Assembly (NCBI GenBank): GCA_022559845.1 | Contig: CM040121.1 | Location: 345,128,243-345,192,242, forward strand | Length of the DNA: 64,000 bases | Direction of reading: 5' to 3' | Source of the DNA: Amorphophallus konjac | Taxonomy: Eukaryota; Streptophyta; Magnoliopsida; Alismatales; Araceae | Shown here: piece after piece, positions 18,675-30,069 of the stretch | Layout of the letters: each line of letters begins with the position of its first letter | How positions within the stretch are numbered: the first letter of the stretch is position 1 | The notes under the pieces: generated by a model | What the model was told of the DNA's origin: nothing | Seen by the model: only the letters and a program-made list of their open reading frames with translations | Databases searched by the model: none | Made by a program: the position numbers and the translations under genes

Positions 18675-21145
18675 GTCAGCCTGGCAGCTGAAGACAACAA
18701 GTGGTACCTCGACAGTGGCTGCTCCAGGCATATGACAGGAGACTGATCCAAGTTTAGCAAGATAGAGATGAAGCCAGGGGGTCTGGTCAAGTTTGTAGGA
18801 AAGAACAAAGGTAAAATAATTGGAGTTGGTATAGTAGGTAAGTCTTCCACAAACTCCATTGAAAAAGTCTTACTTGTGGAAGGGCTTCAACACAACCTGA
18901 TTAGCATTTGTCAGTTATGTGACAGGGGTCACAGGGTTGTATTTGATGATAGTTCATGCAAAATCCTTGAAATAAATTCTGATGTGGTTAAATTTGTAGC
19001 CAACAGGATTAATAATGTCTACATTGTAGACTTAGATGAGGAATCTGAATCTACTATTTGCTTATCTGCCAACTCTAAAAATTATGCTTTTGAATGGCAT
19101 AGACGTCTAGGTCATGCTAGCTTAACTACTTTAAATAAAGTGGTCAAGCATGATTTAGTTAAAGGCATGCCTAGAATTAAATTCAATTCCATTTCAAAAT
19201 CATGTGATGCCTGTGCTCTAGGCAAACAGACCAGGAATTCTTTCAAATTAAGATCTGAGCCATTGTCCTCTAGACCAATGGAACTTCTCCATATGGACCT
19301 TTTCGGTCCCACTAGATCTCAGAGTCTTAATGGGAACAGGTTTGGCTATGTCATCATAGATGACTTCTCTAGATATTCATAGATATTTTTCTTAGCAAAT
19401 AAGAGTGATGCATTTCAAAAGTTTAATCTATTTTTCAATAAGGTCAAACAAGAAGGGAAATACAAGGTCTGTTCTATTCAATTTGACCATGGAGGTTAGT
19501 TTGAAAACTCCATGTTTACTGATCTTTGTGAAAAAGAGGGACTAACTCACAGGTTTTCTTCTCCCAGGACACCTGAACAGAATGGGATTGTGGAGAGAAG
19601 AAATAGAACGGTGGTGGAGATGGCCCGAACCATGTTGATTGAAAGTAAATTACCTAGAAGGTTTTGGGCAGAAGCGGCCAATACAGCAACTTACATAATC
19701 AACAGGGCCATGGTAAGACCCATTCACAAGAAAACACCCTATGAGCTTCTAAAAGGTAAGAAACCAAACTTATTTTATTTCTGAATTTTTGGAGCAAAAT
19801 GTTTTATTCATAATAATGATAAGAAAGATTTAGACAAGTTTGAAGCTAAAAGCTCCCCAAGAATATTCTTGGGTTACTCTGAAATGTCAAGGGCATATAG
19901 GGTATTTAACATATCAGATCAGAAAGTGGAAGAGTCTCCACACATCCTTTTCAGTGAAAAGAAAGATATTTCTAATGTTGAAAATTTTGACAGGGATTCT
20001 AATCATGATGGAGATTTCCTAGAAGACCAACAAGAAGAAGAGAAGACTCAGCCGAGTGGAGAAACAAATTCCCCCAATCAGGAAGGGCCAAGAGAAACAG
20101 GTGAGTCTTCAACAAATGTTAGATTTCTTAAAGACCATCCATTAGAAAATGTCATAGGCAATCCTGAAGATCCTCTTCGGACTAGGTCTCATTTTAGAAA
20201 TGTGAAAAATGATGACTTAATTGCTTTAGTCTCACAAATTGAACCCAAAACAGTAGAAGAGGCCTTGGCTGATCAAGCTTGGGTCAATGCAATGTGTGAG
20301 GAATTAGGTCAGTTCGAAAGAAATAATGTCTGGGAGCTTGTCCCAAGACCAGATGGTGTCAATGTCATAGGAACCAAGTGGGTGTTCAAAAATAAGATGA
20401 ATGAAGATTGAATCATCTCGAGGAATAAGGCCAGATTAGTAGCCAAAGGCTACTGTCAGGAATTCGATGTAGACTTTGATGAATCCTATGCACCTGTTGC
20501 TAGGATGGAAGCTATAAGATTGTTGCTTGCCTTTGCTTGTTCAAAGAATATAAAACTCCAACAAATGGATGTTAAAAGTGCCTTTTTAAATGGAGTCATT
20601 AAAGAAGAAGTTTTTGTTGAACAACCTCCTGGATTTCAATTCTCTCCTCAACCTAACCAAGTTTTCAGGTTAAACAAAGCCTTGTATGGTCTAAAGCAGG
20701 CTCCAAGAGCATGGTATGAAAGATTGACTGAATTTCTGATCAGCAAGGGCTACAAAAGAGGTAAAGTTGATCAAACTTTATTTACCAAGGGCATAAATAA
20801 AGATCTCATCATAGTTCAGGTATATGTAGATGACATTGTATTTGGATCAACTAAGCATGAACTATGTGATGAATTTTCTACCATGATGTCTGCTGAATTT
20901 AAAATGAGCTTGGTTGGTGAACTAAAATATTTTCTTGGATTGCAGGTACAGTAGCTAGAGGACGGGTGCTTCATCAACCAAACCAAATACACAATGGAAC
21001 TGTTCAAGAGGTTTGGTATGGAAAACTTAAAGCACATTACAACACCCATGGGCACCAATACCTCACTGGATGCAGATGAGACAGGTAAAGAAGTAAATGC
21101 CAAACTTGATCGAGGTATGATTGGATCACTTCTTTACTTGACAGC
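18675..21145 (+). pseudogene. Copia 1 pol: protease, integrase, most of reverse transcriptase
   Basis: The pol frame is +1 to gag and opens after TAG 18672-18674. It shows the protease DSG motif ([14 protein letters not shown]), the integrase zinc motif (WHRRLGH...CDACALGK), catalytic Asp (LLHMDLFGP) and Glu ([10 protein letters not shown]) regions, and the reverse transcriptase motifs [22 protein letters not shown] and YVDDIVFG. Stops lie at 18744 (TGA), 19380 (TAG), 19497 (TAG), 19782 (TGA), 20409 (TGA) and 20952 (TAG); none shifts the frame. At 21145 the 19.1-kb element is inserted, and the RNase H part continues at 40227. Confidence 0.93.
21141..21145 (+). other. Left target-site duplication of the 19.1-kb element
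   Basis: ACAGC here pairs with ATAGC at 40222-40226. Copia 2 reads TTGACAGCCTCTAG at the undisturbed site, which proves the insertion and shows that the right copy has one substitution. Confidence 0.9.
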
Positions 21146-21404
21146 TGTGGACACCAAAAAATTGCACACCGAGATATCATGCTCGGCCCGGCATCAACGA
21201 CGGCACCGGGTGAAGAGGCCCCGGAGAGACTGGTCATCCGGATCCCCCAAATGTCCTCACTGCCGTGAAGCCATCTCCGGAGTCACGACAGTGAATAGAA
21301 ACCAACCACCAAGAGCCCCACAATCTATGGGTCTCGAAGAAAATCAAACGGGCCACAACTCGTGCTCACAACGGGCTCAAAATTGCCCATTTAACCGTTC
21401 GACG

Positions 21405-21800
21405 GTACGCCCAAGGCCCTTCAGCGGCACGCCCCTGGCCCCTCTCCAGCGGTACGCCCATGGGAGCCCTTCAGCGGTACACCCCCAGGGGGTCTCCAGC
21501 GGCACGGCCTCAGGAGGCTTCAGCGGCACGCCCCTCGCAGGCCCTCAGCGGCACACCCCAATGGGCCTCAGCGGTACGCCCTCGAGCTGTTCAACGGCAC
21601 ACCCCCTTGGGGGGCTTCAGCGGCACGCGATCATAGGCCCTCAGCGGCACACCCTCCACCCTACCCAGCGGCACAGCCCTTTAGGCCCTCAGCGGCACGC
21701 CCCCAGGGGCTTCTAACGGTACACTTCTGTGGGCCTCCCACGGCACGCTTTAGCAACGTTCAACGACACGCCCTTTTGGCCCTCCTACGGCACACTTGTT
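21405..21800 (+). repeat. CGGCAC(A/G)CCC array, 5' LTR
   Basis: About 18 copies of CCTCAGCGGCACACCC or CTTCAGCGGCACGCCC with 18-26 bp spacing. The 3' LTR copy is at 35760-36195, with one unit extra near 35845. Confidence 0.85.
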
Positions 21801-22022
21801 CATCGCACCAGCGGCACAGCGTGAAGTCTTTTCAACGGCCAGACGACGTGGTGCCCATGCCCTATGCATCCTTGGCGCGCAGTAAGCTCTCTAAGGTGTC
21901 AGCCAACCGTTGGGCCACGCGGGCTACTCCCCTGGCAGCCAGGACAGGGGGAGTCAAACCCCATCATCACGAGCCACTTCCCGCCTCCGACGGCCGTGCT
22001 CAAAGGCTCCAACTGCTGGGAG

Positions 22023-22028
22023 TATAAA
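22023..22028 (+). promoter_or_regulatory. Probable TATA box, 5' LTR of the 19.1-kb element
   Basis: GGAGTATAAAGGCACTCC is identical to the segment in the 3' LTR and the left element. The TATA sits inside the inverted repeat GGAGT/ACTCC. A purine-rich leader follows. Confidence 0.65.
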
Positions 22029-22039
22029 GGCACTCCCAT

Positions 22040-22315
22040 TCCAGGAAAAAAAAGGGGGGGAGGAAGAGACAGAAACACGAAGAAGAGAAGAAGAGAAAGA
22101 GAAGAAGGAAAAGAGAAGAAGAGGAGCCTGCTGCTCCGACCACCACAGGCTGAGAGAAAAGAAGAGAAGAAGAGAAAAAGGGGTAGGAAGAGACAGAGAC
22201 ACGAAGAAGAGAAGAAGAGAAAGAGAAGAAGGAAAAGAGAAGAAGAGGAGCATGCTGCTCCGACCACCACAGGCTGAGAGAAAAGAAGAGAAGAAGAGAA
22301 GGAGGGGGAGGAGCT
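22040..22315 (+). repeat. Two purine-rich 124-bp repeats in the LTR leader
   Basis: GAAGAGACAGA(A/G)ACACGAAG recurs about 124 bp apart. Each copy ends in GCTGCTCCGACCACCACAGG. The 3' LTR carries the same pair at 36425-36685. Confidence 0.85.
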
Positions 22316-23794
22316 CACGCTCCGTCCCTCTTCCCCGTTGTATTCCGTTCCCCCTCCCCCACGCTATATTCTCTTTCTCTTTTCTCCTATCCCTTTCCCT
22401 TTGCAATATATGTGGCCGTTTGTGGCCCTTTTCCCTTTTGAATAAAAACCCCCTTTTGGGATCTTCCGTTGTCTCCGTCCGTTTGGGTATTTTGCATGCG
22501 TTTGATCGTGTTCTTCCTCCTCCTCGTCTTCCCCGTCGGTTTGGCCTCCGGCGATGATCTTTCCTCCTTGGCCTTCCCCCGTTCTTCAATCCCCAGTCCA
22601 CCTAGCTAACCCCCAGTCCTCATTCCTTTGCCCAGCCTCCCTAGCTTCTAGCCGTGCGTCCTGGCTAAGCCCCTCGCTGATATACCATCAGCGGCCTTCG
22701 CTGGCACGCTTCTATTAGCCCTCGACGGCACGCCCTCAACTACCCTCAGCGGCACACTCCTTGGCCCTCAGCGGCACACCTTTGGCTGCCCTCAGCGGCA
22801 CACTCCTTGGCCCTCAGCGGCACGCCTTCAGCTGCCCTCAGCGGCACACCCTTTGGCCCTCAGCGACACACCTTCAGCCGCCCTCAGCGGCACACTCCAT
22901 TTGGCCCTCAGCGGCACACTTTCCATCTCCTTCGCCGGCATGCCCTCTCGTGCCGTCCTTGCCCGGCACACCTGCCCTTCCTTCTTGCCCGATGCATTCC
23001 CCCCTCAACCAGTCCTAGAGTAGGCTTCCATTCGTCGTTCCCTCCGAGTTTTCCGAGTTTTATTAAAGGTGTTGCCGCTCTCGGGCGCCCACCTCCAGTT
23101 GTCGGGTTCCACCACTCCTTATGGGCGCGCTCCCTGTATCTCCCTTACGCTCGGGTCAAGGGGAGATGCTGCCGAATTTTCTTTAGAAATGATAACATGT
23201 TGAAAAGATAAAGAGAAACAACTAACAAATGGAGCGATCACATGTTAAGAAGGACAAAAAGAAAGCAACAAACAAATGAAAAGAACAACGGTAAAAAGCT
23301 TCAACCAATGCAAAGAACAATGCAATCAATTCAAAGAGAGCCAAATCGAACGATAACTAAACAACTTGAACATTCGTCCTCGTGGGAGAAAGAATAGAAA
23401 CTGATCAAGAGAAGAAAAGAAGAAACCTCTGTACATTTAATAAAATCAGAGAGGAAGAAAAGAAAAGCCTTAAAAGAACTAGAGGGAGCGTGGGCCTTCA
23501 CCGGTACACCTAGTCCAGCCCTTCGCCGGCACGCCCCTAAGGGCTTTCCCCGGTACGCCATGCCAGGCCTTCGTCGGCACGCTCCAACCGTCGCTTCCCC
23601 GGCACACTCGGCCATACCCTTCGCCGGCACACCTCCTCAACCCTTCAGCGGCACAGTCCCCAGGCCCTTCAGCAGCAAACTCCTCGGCCCTTCAGCGGCA
23701 CAACCCCCAGGCTCTTCAGCGGTACACTCCCAGCCCTTCAGCAGTACGCCTTTCTCTTAGCACTCTAATGTCCCATTCTCTCTCCAGAAAATAT

Positions 23795-24190
23795 GAGTAG
23801 TAATAATAATAATAATAAATAATAAAAAATTCAAAAATAAATAAATAAATAAGAATAATAAAAGAATAAGTAATAGTAATAATAAGCTTAAAAAAATAAC
23901 GATAATAATAATTAGACAAATAAATGATAACAAAGATGAATGAATAATAATAACAAACTCACCAAGAATGATAAATAAATAAATGATAACCCAGGATAAA
24001 TAATAATAACAAACTTAACAAAAAATGACAAGTAAATGAATGATAATAAAACGAACAAAAATAATAACAAACCTAATAATAACAATAGTAAATGAATAAA
24101 TCACAAGAAAAAATGAATAAATAGTAATAAAGAATTCACTCAAAGATATGTATAAATTAACGAATAATGATGATAAAATTTTAAATAATA
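23795..24190 (+). repeat. AAT/AATA-rich low-complexity block in the LTR
   Basis: (AAT)n and AATAAATAAATA sequence with few G or C. The 3' LTR copy is at 38160-38560. Hydrophobic ORFs on the minus strand here are artefacts. Confidence 0.85.
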
Positions 24191-24916
24191 ACAAAATAAT
24201 GAGATCCACTTTGCAGCCCCGTCTCTCTCATGACCCGGTGCCGAAGGAACAACAATGTCACCCTTCCAGGTTGGGCCTGAGTCTCGGGAATCATCCCGAA
24301 CTGGCCGTGACCCGACCTCACCTCGGGCTGACATTCCGATTAAACCAGATTCATCTCTCCGGCCGGATCCCTTCCGAGCCGCTACTAAAATTTCCGCACG
24401 CTCGGCAGACATTTGAACGGGTTCACCTCGGTTTTCGCCGCATTTCTATTATGGACCTGTGTCTGAATATGAAAAGACCCGTGAGCAACCAATATGACCG
24501 ACGGCTCCCTCCCCGACATGGTCGTGAGCCGGCGTTGCTCCGGGTCGATAGCCCGTTAAATCGGATTCATTCTAATGGGATTCGTTCCCGTCCTTTCATT
24601 GAAACTGCCGTAAACTCGGCATACATTCGTACGGGGTCGTTTCCATCAACGTCGCACTTTCAATATGGGCCCTTGTCTGAACATGAAAAGGTCCGCAAGC
24701 GACCGACAGAATCGGAATAGAACGAGACGGCTCCCGTCACCCCTGGACTCCTTCCATGGGAATATCAATAAGGCCTCCGTGGGCCACACTTAGACTTCGG
24801 GCCTGACCCGATCATGGTCATCGTCTGGCTCATATCCTCGGTCTACAGCCCGCTCCTTTCAAACACGTTTTCGGTTCTGGAGTCTAGTCCCGGGACTCTC
24901 CCCCATTGCCCTCCGG

Positions 24917-25600
24917 CACCGGAAATATTAATGATGCCCGCGCAAGCCTCGTTCGGACCACGGGAGGTGCCCCCGGCATGGTCCTGACTCGATCTCGCAC
25001 TGGGCTAATAAATCCACTAGCTTCCTGCTACACTAGCCGAGATTCAACCGAATATTTTCAGTGTCTCGGAATAATAAACTTGTCGTATCCCGGCATGCAT
25101 ATGTTCCAGGTCCTCCCGTGACGATTACAATATTCTCAAGCCGGACTCCCGTCCGAATATTAAATGGTCTCCCGAATGACCGACATGTTTCGAATGCCCG
25201 CTTCTCCGGACACAGGGCTTTTCAGTCGATTCAAGGGATATTCCCTCGTCGCCCTTTGGCACCGGAAATATTAATGACGCTCATGCAAGTCTTGTTTCGA
25301 CCGCGGGGGGCCCACCGCAGTATGGTCGCAGCTTGCTCTTGCACCGGGCCAACAGATTTACCGGTTTCTGACCGCTCTAACCGAGGTTTAGCCAAACATT
25401 TTCCGTTCTTCTGAATAGTAAATTGCCATATCCTGGCATACATATGCTCCGGTCTTCCCGCGACGATCGCGCTTTCCCCGAGACGGACACTCGTCCGAAC
25501 ATCAAATGGTCAGCACATGACCGACATGACCTCGAACGGTTTTCTTCTCGCCCTCGCGTGAGGATCTCAATACCTCCTAATAGACTTTTCATGCAATTAA
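24917..25600 (+). repeat. 343-bp tandem duplication in the LTR
   Basis: CACCGGAAATATTAATGA occurs at 24917 and 25260, and both copies continue through an (A/C)CCGGCATG..ATATG(C/T)TCC segment. The left element's LTR lacks this duplication. The 3' LTR has the same arrangement. Confidence 0.8.
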
Positions 25601-25859
25601 TCTCTTGGCCATGAGGCCCTGAATCTCGGCGATTAATCAAGGGTGTTCCCTCGTATGGGGGATGTAAATGACGTCGTGACCTTTATGGCACGGCGGGTTT
25701 TGGTCCCGACACAAACCACACAATCGTCTGACGAAGTCAGGTCGAGCGCACCATGGGCTCTTCGGGGCCCGAATAAATCGTCACTTCTGTGACTGGCACG
25801 CCCACGCACTTAATAAACGAACCACCTGAACAAGTGAACAAAAAGTGCGTCCACAAGTC

Positions 25860-25878
25860 TGGCACGCCCGGTGGGACC
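25860..25878 (+). other. Primer binding site of the 19.1-kb element
   Basis: TGGCACGCCCGGTGGGACC begins four bases after the LTR end. It differs from the Met-type PBS of the copia elements and has the TGGC(A/G)C..C(G/C)GTGGGA form common in plant gypsy-type elements. The tRNA was not identified. Confidence 0.7.
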
Positions 25879-26789
25879 AAACCACCCTTCATCTCTTCGC
25901 CGGGATTCAGGGCCTCATGGCCCCCTAATAAACGATGTTTGCCTGCTTTGATGAATTGCAGGTGCTGTCTTCGCCAGTCCTATGGGGAGAAAAGCCTGGC
26001 TCGGTGCAGCTGCCTTCGCGGCCTCGAGAACGCTGCTTCGAAGCATATGCAGCTTCCAAGAATCATGGGGGCTGTTATAAGAAAAAAAGGGAAGAGAAGA
26101 TAAGAGAAAGAGAACAGAAGGGAGGGGAAATCAAGCCCCCCGTTTCCCTCAAGAAGAAAGAGAAGAAAGGAAGAAAAGAAGAAAAGAAGAAAGGAAGAAA
26201 GCTAGAAAAGAAGAAAAGAAAAAAAAAGAAAGAAAAGAAAGAAGCAAAAAAAAATAAGAGAAATAATTGGCAATAGAGGGTTGTACGGCCACGTCCGTCG
26301 AGACCCGTGCTGAACAAAGATTGCCACTGTGGGGTTGATGCGGTGGAGCAAACCACTCATCCCCTCCCTGAGGGGGTGAGCGCTCTCCTGTACCCCCACC
26401 CTGGTCAATCATACAAAAAAAGAAGAGAAGAGAAGAAGGGACAAAAAAAAAAGAAAAAAAAAGAGAGAATAAGAGAAGAAAAAAAAAGTAGAAAAAAAAA
26501 GAGAAGAAAATGAGAAAGAAGAAAAGAAGAAAAGTCGGCCAGCATTGCCGACTAAAAGAGCAAGAAGAAACCCGGCATCCCGCCCGACTCTAGGAGGCTC
26601 CGAGTCCGTGGTGTAATGACCCCGCTCGTTCCTCCTTCCTGCTGCCTCCATCCGGCACAAGACGGCCCCTCGAGTGGCTGTTAAAAGACCCAGTGAGCCA
26701 CAATCGTAGCTTGGTGAATGGCTGCCCGCTGTGGGGAATGCTTTATGGCAATGAGGCCAAGCACGGCCACCACTCCCGAAGAGAGCATG
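25879..26789 (+). other. Leader region, no gene
   Basis: The first 160 bp are mixed-sequence leader. Purine-rich tracts follow at 26075-26270 and 26405-26540, separated by ordinary sequence. No gag start or conserved protein motif is present in any frame. Confidence 0.7.
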
Positions 26790-29700
26790 CATATACCCCA
26801 CCGTGGGGGATAAGAAGAAGATATATACCCTGCTACGGGGGCATAAGAGGCAAAAAAAGAGATACACCCCATTCCCAGGGGCACATGAAGAGAATCCGCC
26901 CCGACTGAGGGGCACAAAGCAAAGGCTACACCCCGGCTTCGGGACATTTGAAGAAGAATCCGCCCTGACCTGGGGACATAAGAAGAAATAGAGTTGCACC
27001 CCAGCTTAGGGGCATTTGAAGAAGAGAAATACACCCCAATATGGGGGCACATGAAGCAAAAGATATACCCCGCCATGGGGGCGTGAGAAGAAAAGAATTC
27101 ACCCCTACTCGGGGGTACATGAAGCGACAAAGAATACACCCCGCCTTAGGAGAATTTGAAGAAGAAAAATACACCCCACCGACAGGGGCACAGGAGCTAT
27201 CAAGTACACACCCCACTTTCGGGGCACAAGAAGCAAACATTCCCCGGCGTGTCGGGGCAGAAGAAGAAGAATCTCCCCCGGGGGCATAAAAAGTAAAGAT
27301 ACACCCTCGTGCCGGGGGCACATGAAGTGAATACACTCTATCCTAGGGTCATGAGAAGCAGAAGGCGCATCCCACCCTGGGGGCATATGAAGCGAAAAGA
27401 ATACACCCTGGCTTAGGGGAATACAAAGAGAAGTATACCCCACTCTGGGGCAGAGGAAGCGGGAGAATCACACCCCCGTCTTGGGGGTATTTGAAGAAAA
27501 AATATACCCCGCCTGGGGGCATAGAAGCCATAAAAGAATACGCTCCGGTTTAGGGGCATTTGAAGAAGCTACGTCCCGCCTTGGGAACATAAGAAGAGAA
27601 GAATCAACCCTGACCTAGGGGCATTTGAAGAAGCTACGTTCCGCCTTGGGAGCATAAGAAGAGAAGAATACACCCCGACCTAGGGGCATTTGAAGAAGGA
27701 ATACATCCCGGCCCCGGGGTCCGGGAAGCTCATATATCCCCCCCCGGGGGGGTATCTGAAGCAGAACACACAATATTCCCCAGCTTAGGGGAGCACGTGA
27801 AGAAAGGAATACACCCCGATGCGGGAGCACATAAGCATAAGAAGAAGAGACTTCCCCGGCCAGGGGTCATGAGAAGAAGCAGAGTTGCACCCCGGCTCAG
27901 GGGGGCATATGAAGAGAAGTGTACCCCACCTTGGGGCATAAGAGGCAGAAGAATCAACCCTGACTCAGGGGTAACTGAAGAGAATTCCACCCCATCCCTG
28001 GAAGGACACAAGAAGCAAAATACCCCCCCCCCCCCCGTCTCGGGGGCCTATGAAGCCAAGAATCACACCCCCGTCTTGGGGGTATTTGAAGGAGAAGTCC
28101 ACCTCGTCTCGAGGGCCTAGGAGCTATAAAGAACACGCCCCGACTCAGGGGCATATGAAGAGAAGTCCACCCCGGCCTAGGGGTATTTGAAGAAGAAGCA
28201 TACCCCGCCGGGGGACATAGAAGCCATAGAGAATACACTCCGGTTTAGGGGTACTTGAAGAAGCTACATCCCGCCTTGGGAGCATGAGAAGAAAAAAGAA
28301 TCCACCCCGGCTTAGGGACCTTTGAAGGAGCATACCCCAGGCTCGGAGTCCATGAAGCAACATGCACCCCCCCCCCCCCCCCCGGGGGGGACATCTGAAG
28401 CAGAACAAACAACATCCCATGGCTTAGGGAAGCATATGAAGAGAGGAATACACCCCGATATGGGGGCACGTAAACAAAGAAGAAGAATTCACCCCGCCTC
28501 GAGTGCATAAAAAGCAAGGACTACACCCCGCATCAAAAGCGGCAATACACTCCACTCTGGGGGCACTAGAAGCGGAATACACCCCGTGCCGGGGGCATAT
28601 AAAAAAAAGGATACCTCGCTCTGGGGCATCAGAAGCAGCAATATGCCCCACCTCGGGGGCATCAAAAGCAGCAATACACCCCACCCTGGGAGCACAAGAA
28701 GCAAACATTCCCCCCGGTGTGTCTGGGAAGAAGAAGAGAATTCACCCCGGCCTGGGGACACTTGAAGAAAGAAGCACATCCCGCCATGGGGACACATGAA
28801 GAGAACCCCTCCCGCCTCGGGAGTATAAGAAAGGGAAGAGTACACCCTAGTCTGGGGGCTTTTGAGGAAACAGCACACTCCCTCCGTGGGAGACAAAGCT
28901 ACACCCCGACCCGGGGACACATGCAGAGCATCCACCCCGCTCAGGGGGCACAAAGGGGTACACTCCGCCCTTGGCGCATAAGAAGCAGAAGCATTTACCC
29001 CGATCCGGGGGCGTGAAGAAGCAAAGAGACATACATCCCGACTTGGGAGCACATGAAGAAAGAATATACCCTGACTTAGGGACATCAGAAGAAGAAACAT
29101 ACGCCCCGATCCAAGGACATAAGAAGCAAGAGAATAAGCCATGCGAAAAGAGTATAAGAAATATGAAGAATGTACCCCAGCCTAGGGGCACAGAAAGAGA
29201 CACACTCCGCCCTTGGCGCATAAAAAGAAGAAGCACCTACCCCAGCCTGGGGGCACAAAAATACACTCCACCCTTGGCGCATAAGAAGCAAAAGCATCTA
29301 CCCCGACCCGGGGCACAGAAACAAAGAGACATACATCCCGATCCGGAAGCATGAGAAGAAAGATATACTCCGCCCAAGCGACATTTGAAGAAACAACATA
29401 CCCTGCTTCAGGGGCACAGAAACCGTAAAGAGATACACCCCGGCCTCAGGGGGGCATAAGAAGCAAGAGATACACCCCCGTGCCGAGGACATATGAAGAG
29501 AAGCACTCCTCCGCCTTCAGGGGTAGAAAGAGAGCAGAATTCACCCCCGCTATGGGGGGGGGTATAAGAAACAAAATACACACCCCGTACCAGGGGCATA
29601 TGAAGAAGAAACATACCCCGCCTGGGGGCATAGAAGCCGTGAAGAGTATACCTCGGCTTAGGGGGGGCATTTGAAGAGAGCTACACCCCGTACTAGGGGC

Positions 29701-30060
29701 ATATGAAGAAGAAGCATACCTCGCCTCGAGGGCCTAGAATCTATAAAGAACACACCCCGGCTCAGGGGCATATGAAGAGAAGTCCACCCTGGCTTAGGGG
29801 CATATGAAGAAGAGGCATACCCCACCTGGGGGCATAGAAGCCGTGAAGAGTATACCCCACCATGGGGGCATTTGAAGAGAGCTACACCCCGCCTTGGGGG
29901 CATTAAAAAAACACACCCTGGTCTGGGGACATAGAAGCCAAAAAAATACACCCCGCCCGGGGGGCGCAGAAGCAAAGAGGCATAACACACCCCTCAGGGG
30001 GGGATGCACACCCAATGAAGCTACACCCCAACCTGGGGGCACATTAAGAGAAATACGCTC
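26790..30060 (+). repeat. Tandem array of a 30-40 bp CCCC/GGGG hairpin unit, about 90 copies
   Basis: The unit is TACACCCCG-NCYN-GGGGGCATNNGAAGAAG. Each copy pairs a four-base pyrimidine block with its complement a few bases later. Variants change both halves, for example TCCC/GGGA, CCCT/AGGG, CCTC/GAGG and CGCC/GGCG. Cys/Pro-rich minus-strand ORFs over the block are by-products. Confidence 0.92.
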
Positions 30061-30069
30061 CAGCACGGA

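Larger units (their letters stand above)
21146..25855 (+). repeat. 5' LTR of the 19.1-kb element (4710 bp)
   Basis: Contents in order: U3 start, CGGCAC(A/G)CC array (21405-21800), TATA box (22023), two purine-rich repeats (22040-22315), second CGGCACACC array (22690-22990), third array (23495-23755), AAT-rich block (23795-24190), and a GC-rich diverged repeat block with a 343-bp duplication (24917 and 25260). It ends in a conserved U5 (TAAATGACGTCGTGACC to GTCCACA). No ORF is credible as a gene. Confidence 0.93.
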
